A DNA stretch of 64,000 nt from Streptomyces sp. SA15 (lineage in GTDB: Bacteria > Actinomycetota > Actinomycetes > Streptomycetales > Streptomycetaceae). Under the pieces are notes generated by a model that searched no databases, had not been told where the DNA came from, and saw nothing but the letters and a program-made list of their open reading frames with translations. The stretch lies in assembly GCF_002291145.1 (NCBI RefSeq), contig NZ_NTGE01000140.1:23796-87795 (forward strand), written 5' to 3'. Position numbers and translations under genes: made by a program. Numbering within the stretch: the first letter of the stretch is position 1; the number at the start of each line of letters is the position of its first letter. Positions 49,546-57,199 of the stretch are shown here, piece after piece.

Positions 49546-51662
49546 CACGCCTCCCCGTCCCCGTCATCCCCGTTGTCGCCGTCCCCGTCGTCCGGAACCC
49601 GAAGGGACCTGCCCGCGAGCGCGTCCTCAGGCCAGTCCCGCGAGGCCCGCCACAGCAGCGCGTTGCCCGCCGGCCGCAGATTGGACAGCTGCTCCAGCTC
49701 GAACCGCAGCCGGTCGCACACCTTCGCGTCGGGCAGCGCGAGCGGGTCGGTCAGCTGCCACACGGCGTGCAGCAGCCGTCGTATCCGCAAGTGCAGTACG
49801 GCGTCCACGCCCTCCGGCACGACGTGCCCTGCGTCCGTACGGCCGAGCGCGATCGCCGCCCGCCGGTCCTCGCGTCCCGCGAAGTCGTGGCCCTCGGCGT
49901 CGTGCGCGTGGAAGTAGGGCGCCGAGGCGATGAAGCGCAGGGACCGCAGCCAGATGCGGATGTCCAGGGTGGGGAAGGCGTCACGCAGATACGCCACCGC
50001 CGACTCCGTGCCGCCCAGCGCGAGTTCGTGGTGCAGCCGGTAGCGGGCGCGGGCGGGATCGTCGTCGTCACCCGAGGGCTCGTAGTACCGGATCAGCGTC
50101 TCGTGCGCCTCCCGCCACTGCCCGTGGTCCGCGTCCCGGTGATGCAGCCGCAGCAACAGCAGCGTCCGTATGAAGGAATCCCCGACGAACCGGCCCGGCA
50201 CCTCGGGCAGCCCCTCCCGCACAAGCCGGGTCTGAAGGGCCCGTACGTCCGCCGGGCCGAAGTCGTCCGGGAGGAGCGCGTCGGCGAGCGCGCACGCCGA
50301 GTCGTGGTCGTGGGCGGCGGCCAGCACCGTCAGCTCGTCCAGGCGGTCGGCGGGCACCAGCCGGTCGAGGAGCTCGAGGTAGGTGGGCCGCCCGTCGCGG
50401 TCCTCGTGCTGCCGTACGTCGGCGGTGAGCAGCTCCCCGAGCGAGGCGGCGCCCGGCAGGTTCTGCGCGGCGGAGTCGGCGAGCAGGACGATGCCGAGCG
50501 GGTTGCCGCCGGTCAACCGGTGAGTGGCGTACGGCAGTTGGGGCGGGACCGGGACCTCGGTGCAGACCGCGCCCACGAGGTGCAGGGTGTCGTCGGGACC
50601 GAGCGGCGGCAGCGCCACCAGCAGCGCCCGGGAGGACGGGGCCGCCGGGTCGGGTGACCAGTCGCTGCGCCGCACGACTTCGACCAGGGACCGTCGTACG
50701 GCATTGCGCAGGGCGGGATGGTCATGGCCGCGCAGCCCGCCGATGAACACGACCTGGTCGGCGATCCCGTCGGCGCGGTCACGCAGTACGGCGTCCGTCA
50801 GCCCCGGCCCGGGCGCGGACTGCGCGTTGTCGATGAGCACGACGGCCCGCCCCAGCCGCTGCATGCGCGGCAGCACGCCCGCGTAGGCGTCGGTCAGGTC
50901 GGCGAGCAGCGCCCGTACGAGATACCGCTCGGCGTGCTCCCGGGAGGTGCCGCCGGCCCGGAAGTGACCGGAGAGCAGGATCAGGCCGCGCCGGGCGTTG
51001 CCGCTCGCGTTCGGGTAGTCGCGCCACCAGGTGGCGGCCCGCTGGTGGCGTCGGCTGACGAAACTGTCGGAGAAGGACTCCAGGGTCGCCTCGATCGCCG
51101 ACGCCACGAGCGGCCCGGTGCCGCTCACCGCGGCGACGACGTTGGCGGTGACCCGGCCGACCATCCGCCCCGCGAACCCGCCGATCCACGACCCGCCCTC
51201 GTTCAGCAGCAGGATCCGTTCCACCTCGCGCCGGATCCGCTCGGAGTCGGCGTCGCCCCAGCCGCCCGCCGCCACCGCGACAAGGCCCGACATCAGCCGC
51301 GGGAACGTGATCCGCCCGGCGCCGGTCACCGCCTCGGCGAGCTGCTCGGCGACCACCAGCAGCGCCTGCGACACCGGCGACCAGGCCTCGGCGGGCCGCC
51401 CGCCGGACGGCGCCGCGAACTGGGCGTCCTCGCAGTCGATCAACGCGACCGGGGTGTGCCCCTTGTAGGCGTCCCGCAACTCGCCGAGAACCGCGCTCTT
51501 GCCCAGCCCGCGCCCGCCGGTGAGGAGGACGAACGGGAGCTCTTTCGGATGCTCGACGGCGATGGCCCGGTGCTGATGGGGGCGCAGGCCCACGAGTCGC
51601 GGGACCAGACCCGCCGGATCCGTGTCGAACAGTGCCCCGCGACCGTGCAGCCGTCTGCCCAC
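49545..51662 (-). CDS. STAND-like P-loop NTPase
   Basis: 705 residues, cytoplasmic. P-loop GGRGLGKSAVLGEL near residue 50, Walker B-like RAVVLIDNAQSAPG, then helical repeats rich in Leu and His (TVLAAAHDHDSACALADALLPDD, LLLRLHHRDADHGQWREAHETLIRYYEP). An acidic tail (DDGDGDNGDDGDGE) ends it. GTG 51662 has GGGGGAGA upstream. The coupled membrane solute-binding protein suggests a ligand-sensing receptor/NTPase pair. It is not a known ABC transporter ATPase. Confidence 0.78.
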   Translation of the reverse strand: MGRRLHGRGALFDTDPAGLVPRLVGLRPHQHRAIAVEHPKELPFVLLTGGRGLGKSAVLGELRDAYKGHTPVALIDCEDAQFAAPSGGRPAEAWSPVSQALLVVAEQLAEAVTGAGRITFPRLMSGLVAVAAGGWGDADSERIRREVERILLLNEGGSWIGGFAGRMVGRVTANVVAAVSGTGPLVASAIEATLESFSDSFVSRRHQRAATWWRDYPNASGNARRGLILLSGHFRAGGTSREHAERYLVRALLADLTDAYAGVLPRMQRLGRAVVLIDNAQSAPGPGLTDAVLRDRADGIADQVVFIGGLRGHDHPALRNAVRRSLVEVVRRSDWSPDPAAPSSRALLVALPPLGPDDTLHLVGAVCTEVPVPPQLPYATHRLTGGNPLGIVLLADSAAQNLPGAASLGELLTADVRQHEDRDGRPTYLELLDRLVPADRLDELTVLAAAHDHDSACALADALLPDDFGPADVRALQTRLVREGLPEVPGRFVGDSFIRTLLLLRLHHRDADHGQWREAHETLIRYYEPSGDDDDPARARYRLHHELALGGTESAVAYLRDAFPTLDIRIWLRSLRFIASAPYFHAHDAEGHDFAGREDRRAAIALGRTDAGHVVPEGVDAVLHLRIRRLLHAVWQLTDPLALPDAKVCDRLRFELEQLSNLRPAGNALLWRASRDWPEDALAGRSLRVPDDGDGDNGDDGDGEA

Positions 51663-51762
51663 CGCATCTCTCCCCCCAGAGTGTCCAACCTCAGGGTAAG
51701 TAGGGGGAGTTGGTACGTGCCAGACCGCGTGATGTCCGTTGCGTTACGAAAATCTCGACCTG

Positions 51763-52737
51763 TCAGTCCACGGTGATCGAGTCGAGCTTCTCCCGCAGAT
51801 ACGCATGGGAGTCCACCGGCTCGTACGCCACCCTCCCCACCGGCGCCGGAACCGACTCCACGCGCGTACCCGGAGTGCACTCGCCGAAGTAGACGAGCGA
51901 CATCAGCTCCTCGGCGGGCGCGTCGGCCGGCGGGGGCAGGACCCGGTGCCGCCCCGACCGCCACCGGTCGCCCGTCCAACGGGCCATCAGATCCCCGATG
52001 TTGATGGTGAACGCCTCCGGGTCGTACGGCGCGTCCTCCCAGCCGCCCGCGTCCGTGTACACCTGCAAGCCGCCCTTCCCGGCCTGCCGGTCGAGGATCG
52101 TCACCGTCCCGAAGTCCGTGTGCGGGCCGATCCGGAACTGCCCCGGCTGCGGCTCCCCGACGACCTCGGTCCCCGGATACCAGTTGATGTTGAAGCCGTA
52201 GGTCGGATGGTCCATGTGCCGGGAGAAGAAGTCGGCCTCGAGGCCGAGGGCGTCACCGAGCAGGGAGAGGAGCTGCTTCTCCAGCTCGGCCATCCGGCCC
52301 AAGTACTCCTCGCACAGTGTCTCGAGCTCCGGCACCTCCGCGGGCCAGACGTTGGGCGCGTACCACTCCGCGTTGACGACCGGGTCGTCGAAGGGCTCAT
52401 GCGTCGCGAAGGTCAGCGACTCCTTCAGATCCGGCGGCGTCTCGGTCCCCTCGGAGTACCCGTTGGCCTCGGCTCCCGGCCCGAGCCAGCCGCGCCCGCC
52501 GACCTTCGCGGCGTACGGCTGCTTGAACTCGGCGGGGAGGGCGAAGAACGCACGCGCGGCCTCCCGGATGCGGGCGCGCAGCGACGGGTCCACGCCATGC
52601 CCGGTGACCAGGAGGAATCCGGCGGTCTGGAGGGCGTCGTCGACGGTGCGGGCGATGTCCTTGCGTGTCTCGGGGGCGCCCGACAGCCACGGCTGAAGGT
52701 CGATGGTCGGGATGCGGGGGCTGGAGGAGTCAGTCAC
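51763..52737 (-). CDS. Isopenicillin-N-synthase-like 2OG-Fe(II) oxygenase
   Basis: 324 residues. N-terminal DIOX_N-like region (IPTIDLQPWLSG, AGFLLVTGHGVD) and the jelly-roll with Fe ligands HTD (RIGPHTDFGTVTIL) and distal His (WRSGRHRVLPP). GTG 52737 is preferred over ATG 52749 because GAGGA precedes it at the right distance; it overlaps the deaminase stop by eight bases. Partnership with a deaminase and a nearby PucR regulator hints at oxidation in purine or pyrimidine catabolism, but the substrate is not known. Confidence 0.9.
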   Translation of the reverse strand: MTDSSSPRIPTIDLQPWLSGAPETRKDIARTVDDALQTAGFLLVTGHGVDPSLRARIREAARAFFALPAEFKQPYAAKVGGRGWLGPGAEANGYSEGTETPPDLKESLTFATHEPFDDPVVNAEWYAPNVWPAEVPELETLCEEYLGRMAELEKQLLSLLGDALGLEADFFSRHMDHPTYGFNINWYPGTEVVGEPQPGQFRIGPHTDFGTVTILDRQAGKGGLQVYTDAGGWEDAPYDPEAFTINIGDLMARWTGDRWRSGRHRVLPPPADAPAEELMSLVYFGECTPGTRVESVPAPVGRVAYEPVDSHAYLREKLDSITVD

Positions 52738-53182
52738 CAATGTCCTCATTCCACAGGGCCGGATCGGCTTTGATGAAGTCGCGCATCATCTCGACGCACT
52801 CGGGATCGTCCAGGAGCACGATCTCCACGCCGTGCTCCGCCAGCCAGTCGTGCCCGCCGTGGAAGGTGACCGCCTCGCCGATCACCACCCGCGAGATGCC
52901 GAACTGGCGGACCAGACCGGAGCAGTACCAGCACGGCGAGAGGGTGGTCACCATCGTCGTACCGCGATACGACCGCTGCCGTCCCGCCGCCCGGAAGGCG
53001 GCCGTCTCCGCGTGCATGGAGGGGTCGTCGTCCTGGACGCGCCGGTTGTGGCCGCGGCCGAGGAGGGTGCCGTCGGGGCCGTAGAGCGCGGCGCCGATCG
53101 GGATGCCGCCCTCGGCGAGGCCGGCGCGGGCCTCCGCCACGGCGGTGGCGAGCCAGGCCGTCGCCTGTTCCTTGGGGTCCAT
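52730..53182 (-). CDS. Nucleoside/cytosine deaminase family protein
   Basis: 150 residues. Zinc deaminase motifs: HAE in DDPSMHAETAAFRAAGR and PCxxC in TTLSPCWYCSGLVRQFG. The length, GGHDWLAEHGVEIVLLDDPEC and overall layout are closest to yeast-type cytosine deaminases (CDA fold). Upstream frame to 54337 is antisense shadow. Operon with the 2OG oxygenase downstream, divergent from a PucR-type regulator. Confidence 0.9.
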   Translation of the reverse strand: MDPKEQATAWLATAVAEARAGLAEGGIPIGAALYGPDGTLLGRGHNRRVQDDDPSMHAETAAFRAAGRQRSYRGTTMVTTLSPCWYCSGLVRQFGISRVVIGEAVTFHGGHDWLAEHGVEIVLLDDPECVEMMRDFIKADPALWNEDIGD

Positions 53183-53281
53183 GCCTTCACTCTCCTGTGG
53201 GCGAAACAAGAGGGCAACGTGCGGAAAGTACTCTCCCGGCATCCCGCAGCCGGACGAACTGTCAGCGCCCTGGAGGTTCCC

Positions 53282-54541
53282 GTGCCCGCACTCACCCTCC
53301 GCGAAGTCCTGGCCCTCGACCCGGTACGCGCCGCCGAGCCCGAGCTGCTGGCCGGGGAGGACGCCCTGGACCGCCCGGTCCGCTGGGTGCATTCCAGCGA
53401 GGTCTACGAGGGCGCGAACTTCCTCGACGGCGGGGAACTGCTCCTGACCAACGGCTTCGGACTGACGGACGCCGAGGAGGCGGACCGGCGGCGGTATGTC
53501 CGGGAGCTGGCGGCGAGGGACGCGGCCGGGCTGGCGGTGGAGGTGGGGCGGTCGCTGCCGTCGATGCCCGCCGAGGTGACGGACGAGGCGCGGCGTCTGG
53601 GGCTTCCGCTCCTGGCGCTGCACCGGGTCGTGCCCTTCGTACGGATCACGGAGGCCGCCAACCGGGCGATCGTGGCCCGGGGGCTGTCCGGGCGGTCCGT
53701 CGTACGGCCGTGGGGCGACGACCATACGGCCGCCCTGCTGGCGGACCTGGCGGACCGGGCGGCACTGAACCAGCCGGAGGTGGAGGCGCGGTCGGCCCTC
53801 GCCGGATTCCACCCCGGCCCGGGCGCCCGCCTGATCGGCGTGTCCCTGCACGGCACACGGGACGTGACCACGGTCGACCGGGCGGCACGGCTGCTGGGCG
53901 GGGCCGGGGTGCTGCGGGCGGCATTTCCGGGAGACGTCCTGGCGCTGCTGGCACTCTCCGGTGGTCGGCCCGGTGATCCCATACGGGGGGTCCAGGACGC
54001 CTTCCGTACCGCCGCCGAGCCCGGCCTGACCGTCGCGGTCGGTCACGCCGTCGCCGCCGGCAGCGGCTGGCTGCGCTGGAGCGACACGCTGCGTGCGGCC
54101 CGTACGACGCTGGAGCTGGCGCTGACCGTCCCGGCCGCCGAACCGGGCGTACCCGACGGCCCGCTGGTGACCTCCTCGCGCGCCCTCGCCCTGGAACGGG
54201 AGCTGACCAGGGGCGGGGTGGACGCCAACCGGGAGCGGCTCGCGGGCCTCGTCCAGCACGCGCTGGGCCCGCTGCTGGCCTGGGAGGCGGCCCACCCCAG
54301 CGACCTCGTCCGCACCTTGGAGGTCCACCTCCGCCACGGCTGCTCACCCACCCGCACCGCCGCGCTGCTGCACATCGGCCGCCAGTCGCTCTACCAGCGC
54401 CTGGAACGGATCGAGTCCCTGCTCGGGCTGGAGATCGGCGATCCGGATCTGCTGGGCGAGCTCCTGGCGGCGGCTTGTGCGCATCGGGTGGTGCGGGGGA
54501 TGAGCCCCGCGGTCGCGGGTGGGCTGCGGACGGTGGCGTAG
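53282..54541 (+). CDS. PucR-family transcriptional regulator
   Basis: 419 residues. N-terminal purine-catabolism domain (ALTLREVLALDPVRAAEPELLAGEDALDRPVRWVHSSEVYEGANFLDGGELLLTNG), GGDEF-like middle and C-terminal PucR helix-turn-helix (LVRTLEVHLRHGCSPTRTAALLHIGRQSLYQRLERIESLLG). GTG 53282 follows GGAGG. Divergent from the deaminase-oxygenase operon, its likely target. Confidence 0.93.
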   Translation: MPALTLREVLALDPVRAAEPELLAGEDALDRPVRWVHSSEVYEGANFLDGGELLLTNGFGLTDAEEADRRRYVRELAARDAAGLAVEVGRSLPSMPAEVTDEARRLGLPLLALHRVVPFVRITEAANRAIVARGLSGRSVVRPWGDDHTAALLADLADRAALNQPEVEARSALAGFHPGPGARLIGVSLHGTRDVTTVDRAARLLGGAGVLRAAFPGDVLALLALSGGRPGDPIRGVQDAFRTAAEPGLTVAVGHAVAAGSGWLRWSDTLRAARTTLELALTVPAAEPGVPDGPLVTSSRALALERELTRGGVDANRERLAGLVQHALGPLLAWEAAHPSDLVRTLEVHLRHGCSPTRTAALLHIGRQSLYQRLERIESLLGLEIGDPDLLGELLAAACAHRVVRGMSPAVAGGLRTVA

Positions 54542-54563
54542 GGGCTGTCCGGCGGATCAGGCC

Positions 54564-55502
54564 CTAGCGGAGTGTCACGCGGCTCGTCCCGTTGTACGGC
54601 GCCATGCACAGCACCGTCTTCGGGGTCCGCAGGGTGTCGTTCCCGGCGAAGAGCTCCCGCGCCGTGTCGAAGGGCACGTCGTCGCCGATGACCAGGGCGA
54701 CCCGGTCGTACAGCTCACGGGACGGGTCCGGCAGTGTCCGCTCCTCCCCCTCCCCCTCGCCCTCTCCCCAGACGTCCCACAACAGCGTCTCCACCTTGTT
54801 CAGGGCCGCGAGGTCGAGCCGGACGTTCCCCGCCACGAACCGCTCTCCCCAGAACGGCCCTTCTGCCGGCGGATGCAGCCCGAAGGTCTCCGGGTCAGCC
54901 CCGCGCTCCCGGATCGCCCGCCACGCCTCGCCCGCGACCAGGAAGCGGTCGCGGGGCACGTCCATGGGATCGAAGTCCACCTTCCAGTAGTCGGTGACCA
55001 GGGGATCGGCCAGCTGGGCGTCGGCGAGCAGCCACGCGCCCCGTTCGGCGTCCCAGTACTCGGTGACGACGTGGTCGCAGTGGAAGCCGTTGTTGCCGAA
55101 GTAGTCGGCGAAACCGGACCGTATGCGGGCGGGGATGCCGGCATGGCGCAGGAACGAGCAGTGCAGCAGCGAGAAGTCGCGGCACACCCCGACGAACCGG
55201 TCGCCGACCTCGCGCCGCCGGGTCAGCGGGGCGTCGTCGCGCCCCACGATGATCCGCAGGATGTCGTCGATGTAGCGGGTCTCGGCGTCGTTGTGGAGGC
55301 GGTCCTGCGGGTGGGTGTGGTGGAACTGCTGTCCTTCTCCGCGATGGATCATCAAGTCACGGGCGACGACGGCCAGTTGAGCGGGATCGTCCGGCAGGTC
55401 GGCGTACAGGGGCGCGAGTTCGCCGGGATCGGAGAACGCGCTCTGCGTGGCGTAGAACGCGGCGGTGTCCGGGGTGAGTCGTGCGGCTGGGGTGAAGGTC
55501 AT
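54564..55502 (-). CDS. Transglutaminase-like superfamily protein
   Basis: 312 residues. Catalytic Cys in RFVGVCRDFSLLHCSFLRHAGIPARIRSGFADYF, His in FHCDHVVTEYWD and Asp in WLLADAQLADP follow the order of papain-like transglutaminases and peptide amidases. No signal peptide. Substrate unknown. ATG 55502 is preferred over upstream frames. Divergent from the CDP-alcohol phosphotransferase gene with a triple 12-bp repeat in between. Confidence 0.85.
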   Translation of the reverse strand: MTFTPAARLTPDTAAFYATQSAFSDPGELAPLYADLPDDPAQLAVVARDLMIHRGEGQQFHHTHPQDRLHNDAETRYIDDILRIIVGRDDAPLTRRREVGDRFVGVCRDFSLLHCSFLRHAGIPARIRSGFADYFGNNGFHCDHVVTEYWDAERGAWLLADAQLADPLVTDYWKVDFDPMDVPRDRFLVAGEAWRAIRERGADPETFGLHPPAEGPFWGERFVAGNVRLDLAALNKVETLLWDVWGEGEGEGEERTLPDPSRELYDRVALVIGDDVPFDTARELFAGNDTLRTPKTVLCMAPYNGTSRVTLR

Positions 55503-55547
55503 GGTTGGACACCGTGGCAAAATTCCCCGCAAATTGTCCAGCGGTCC

Positions 55548-55583
55548 GGGCAAGTAACCGGTCAGGTATCCGGCCAAGTAACC
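55548..55583. promoter_or_regulatory. Triple 12-bp direct repeat in a divergent promoter region
   Basis: GGGCAAGTAACC, GGTCAGGTATCC and GGCCAAGTAACC follow each other with a 12-bp period between two divergent genes. This could be a multi-site operator or promoter. Weak inverted symmetry (GGTATCC) is also present. Confidence 0.5.
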
Positions 55584-55639
55584 TGTGCCGATCACGCCGC
55601 GTCCAGCGGCAGTTGGGCCCGGCGGGAGGAAGAACGGTC

Positions 55640-56407
55640 ATGGTTGCTGCTCCGGTTCTGGAGGAGCTGCGGGAGGTCTGCCAGCCGCAGGCCAAGCTGG
55701 CGAGCCGTAACGGCGAGCACTGGGCGGGCCGGCTGTACATGCGGCGCGTCTCGCTGCGGTTCACCCGGCAGTTGGTGCGCACGCCGGTCACTCCGGACCA
55801 GCTGACCTGGAGCATGGTGGTGTGCGGCGTCGCGTCCGGCGCCGCGCTGATGATCCCGGGCCTGACGGGCGCCGTCCTTGCCGTCATCCTCATGCAGCTG
55901 TTCTTGTTGTTCGACTGTGTGGACGGCGAAGTCGCCCGCTGGAAGGGGCAGAACAGCGCGGCCGGCATCTACGTCGACCGGCTCGGCGCCTACCTCGCCG
56001 ACGCGGCGCTGATGGCGGGCGCGGGCTACCGGGCCGCCGAGTCCGGGTTCGGCGGCTGGCTGTCGGTCGGCATCGCCACCGCCCTGGGCGTCGTCCTGCT
56101 GAAGGCGTCGACCGACCTCGTCGACGTGGCGCGGGCCCGGCGAGGGCTGGGCGTCGTCGACGACGAGTCGACCCGGCCGCGCTCGCAGGGCGTGGCCACC
56201 GTGCGGCGACTGGCGGCCGCCTTCAAGATCCACCGCGTGACGAACGGCATCGAGGCGTCGCTGGTCCTGCTGGTCGCGGCGGTGGCCGACGAGGTGACCG
56301 GCGGCATCGAACCGACCCGCTGGGCGCTGGGCGCGCTGGCGGTCATCACGTGGGTGATGGTTCCGGCCCACCTGCTGTCGATTCTGTCGTCGTCGCGGTT
56401 GCGGTGA
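55640..56407 (+). CDS. CDP-alcohol phosphatidyltransferase family protein
   Basis: 255 residues, about six transmembrane helices. The signature reads DCVDGEVAR (Asp92, Asp95, Arg100), Gly109 and Asp113, but where the fourth Asp (the usual base) is expected there is Ala117 (YVDRLGAYLAD), with Asp121 four residues later. The family transfers a phospho-alcohol from a CDP-activated donor in lipid or polyol-phosphate synthesis. ATG 55640 follows GGGAGGAAG. Its 3' end overlaps the convergent MerR gene by 62 bases. Confidence 0.88.
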   Translation: MVAAPVLEELREVCQPQAKLASRNGEHWAGRLYMRRVSLRFTRQLVRTPVTPDQLTWSMVVCGVASGAALMIPGLTGAVLAVILMQLFLLFDCVDGEVARWKGQNSAAGIYVDRLGAYLADAALMAGAGYRAAESGFGGWLSVGIATALGVVLLKASTDLVDVARARRGLGVVDDESTRPRSQGVATVRRLAAAFKIHRVTNGIEASLVLLVAAVADEVTGGIEPTRWALGALAVITWVMVPAHLLSILSSSRLR

Positions 56408-57107
56408 CGTAGCTGAGGTAGCCGTACAGGGCGCCCGCCCCTTCGAGCATGGCGAGCGTACGGGCGGTCAGCGCCTCCCCGCGTGCGCCGACCGCCGCCC
56501 GCAACGCCTCGGTGCTGCCCTCCCGCCGCAGCCCCTCCAGCACCGGCCGGATCTGCTCGAGGAAGTAGTGGCTGCGCCGCAGGGTGTGAATGAGACGGGC
56601 GTCGCGCACATCGGCGGGGCTGTAGACGCGGTACTTGGTCCCTCGCTCCCGCTCCGGCGCGAGCAGCCCGGCCGCCTCCCACACCCGCAGCGCGGACGTC
56701 CGTACGCCGAGCAGCGCGGCGACCTCCCCGATGCGCAGGCCGGAGTCGGGCAGCGCAGCGGGCTCCTCCCGGGCCAGGGCCTCCAAGGCCTCGCTCGCGG
56801 CCCGCAGCCGGGTCCGCTCCTCGTGCAGCGCGGCATGCGCGGCGTCCACGAGGGCGAGGGCGCCGGGCACGTCCCCGTCGTGCACGGTCCGCATGATCCG
56901 TGTCGCCGCCACCGGCCCGTACCCCTTGGCGAGGGTCCGATACGCCACCAGCGCACGGCGGTGTACCTCTGTGAAGGCGCGGTATCCGGAGTCGGTGCGC
57001 GCGGCCGGAGGCAGCACGCCCGCCTCCTCGTAGTTGCGGACCTGCTGCGTCGAGACACCGACGAGGCGGGCCAGGTCGACGGGCCGGAAACGCTGGGCAT
57101 TCATCAT
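56346..57107 (-). CDS. MerR-family regulator with two MerR helix-turn-helix units
   Basis: 253 residues. First MerR HTH at about 6-70 (FRPVDLARLVGVSTQQVRNYEEAGVLPPAARTDSGYRAF) and a second at about 122-190 (LRIGEVAALLGVRTSALRVWEAAGLLAPERERGTKYRVYS). No ribosome site precedes ATG 57107/57104, so the message may be leaderless. Divergent from a UvrA-like ABC protein with a CTTCAA/TTGAAG palindrome between them; it probably activates that gene in response to a DNA- or ribosome-targeting compound. Confidence 0.88.
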   Translation of the reverse strand: MMNAQRFRPVDLARLVGVSTQQVRNYEEAGVLPPAARTDSGYRAFTEVHRRALVAYRTLAKGYGPVAATRIMRTVHDGDVPGALALVDAAHAALHEERTRLRAASEALEALAREEPAALPDSGLRIGEVAALLGVRTSALRVWEAAGLLAPERERGTKYRVYSPADVRDARLIHTLRRSHYFLEQIRPVLEGLRREGSTEALRAAVGARGEALTARTLAMLEGAGALYGYLSYVTATATTTESTAGGPEPSPT

Positions 57108-57177
57108 CGATTTGAAGGTTACGGCCCTGTGCTCATGGCCCATACGGCAGCCCATACGGCAAAAGCCTCAACAGGAA

Positions 57178-57197
57178 CTTCAATGGAAAACTTGAAG
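57178..57197. promoter_or_regulatory. MerR operator-like inverted repeat
   Basis: CTTCAA (57178-57183) and TTGAAG (57192-57197) flank 8 bases immediately before the UvrA-like start codon. A third TTGAAGG lies at 57112-57118 just before the MerR start. Confidence 0.5.
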
Positions 57198-57199
57198 GC

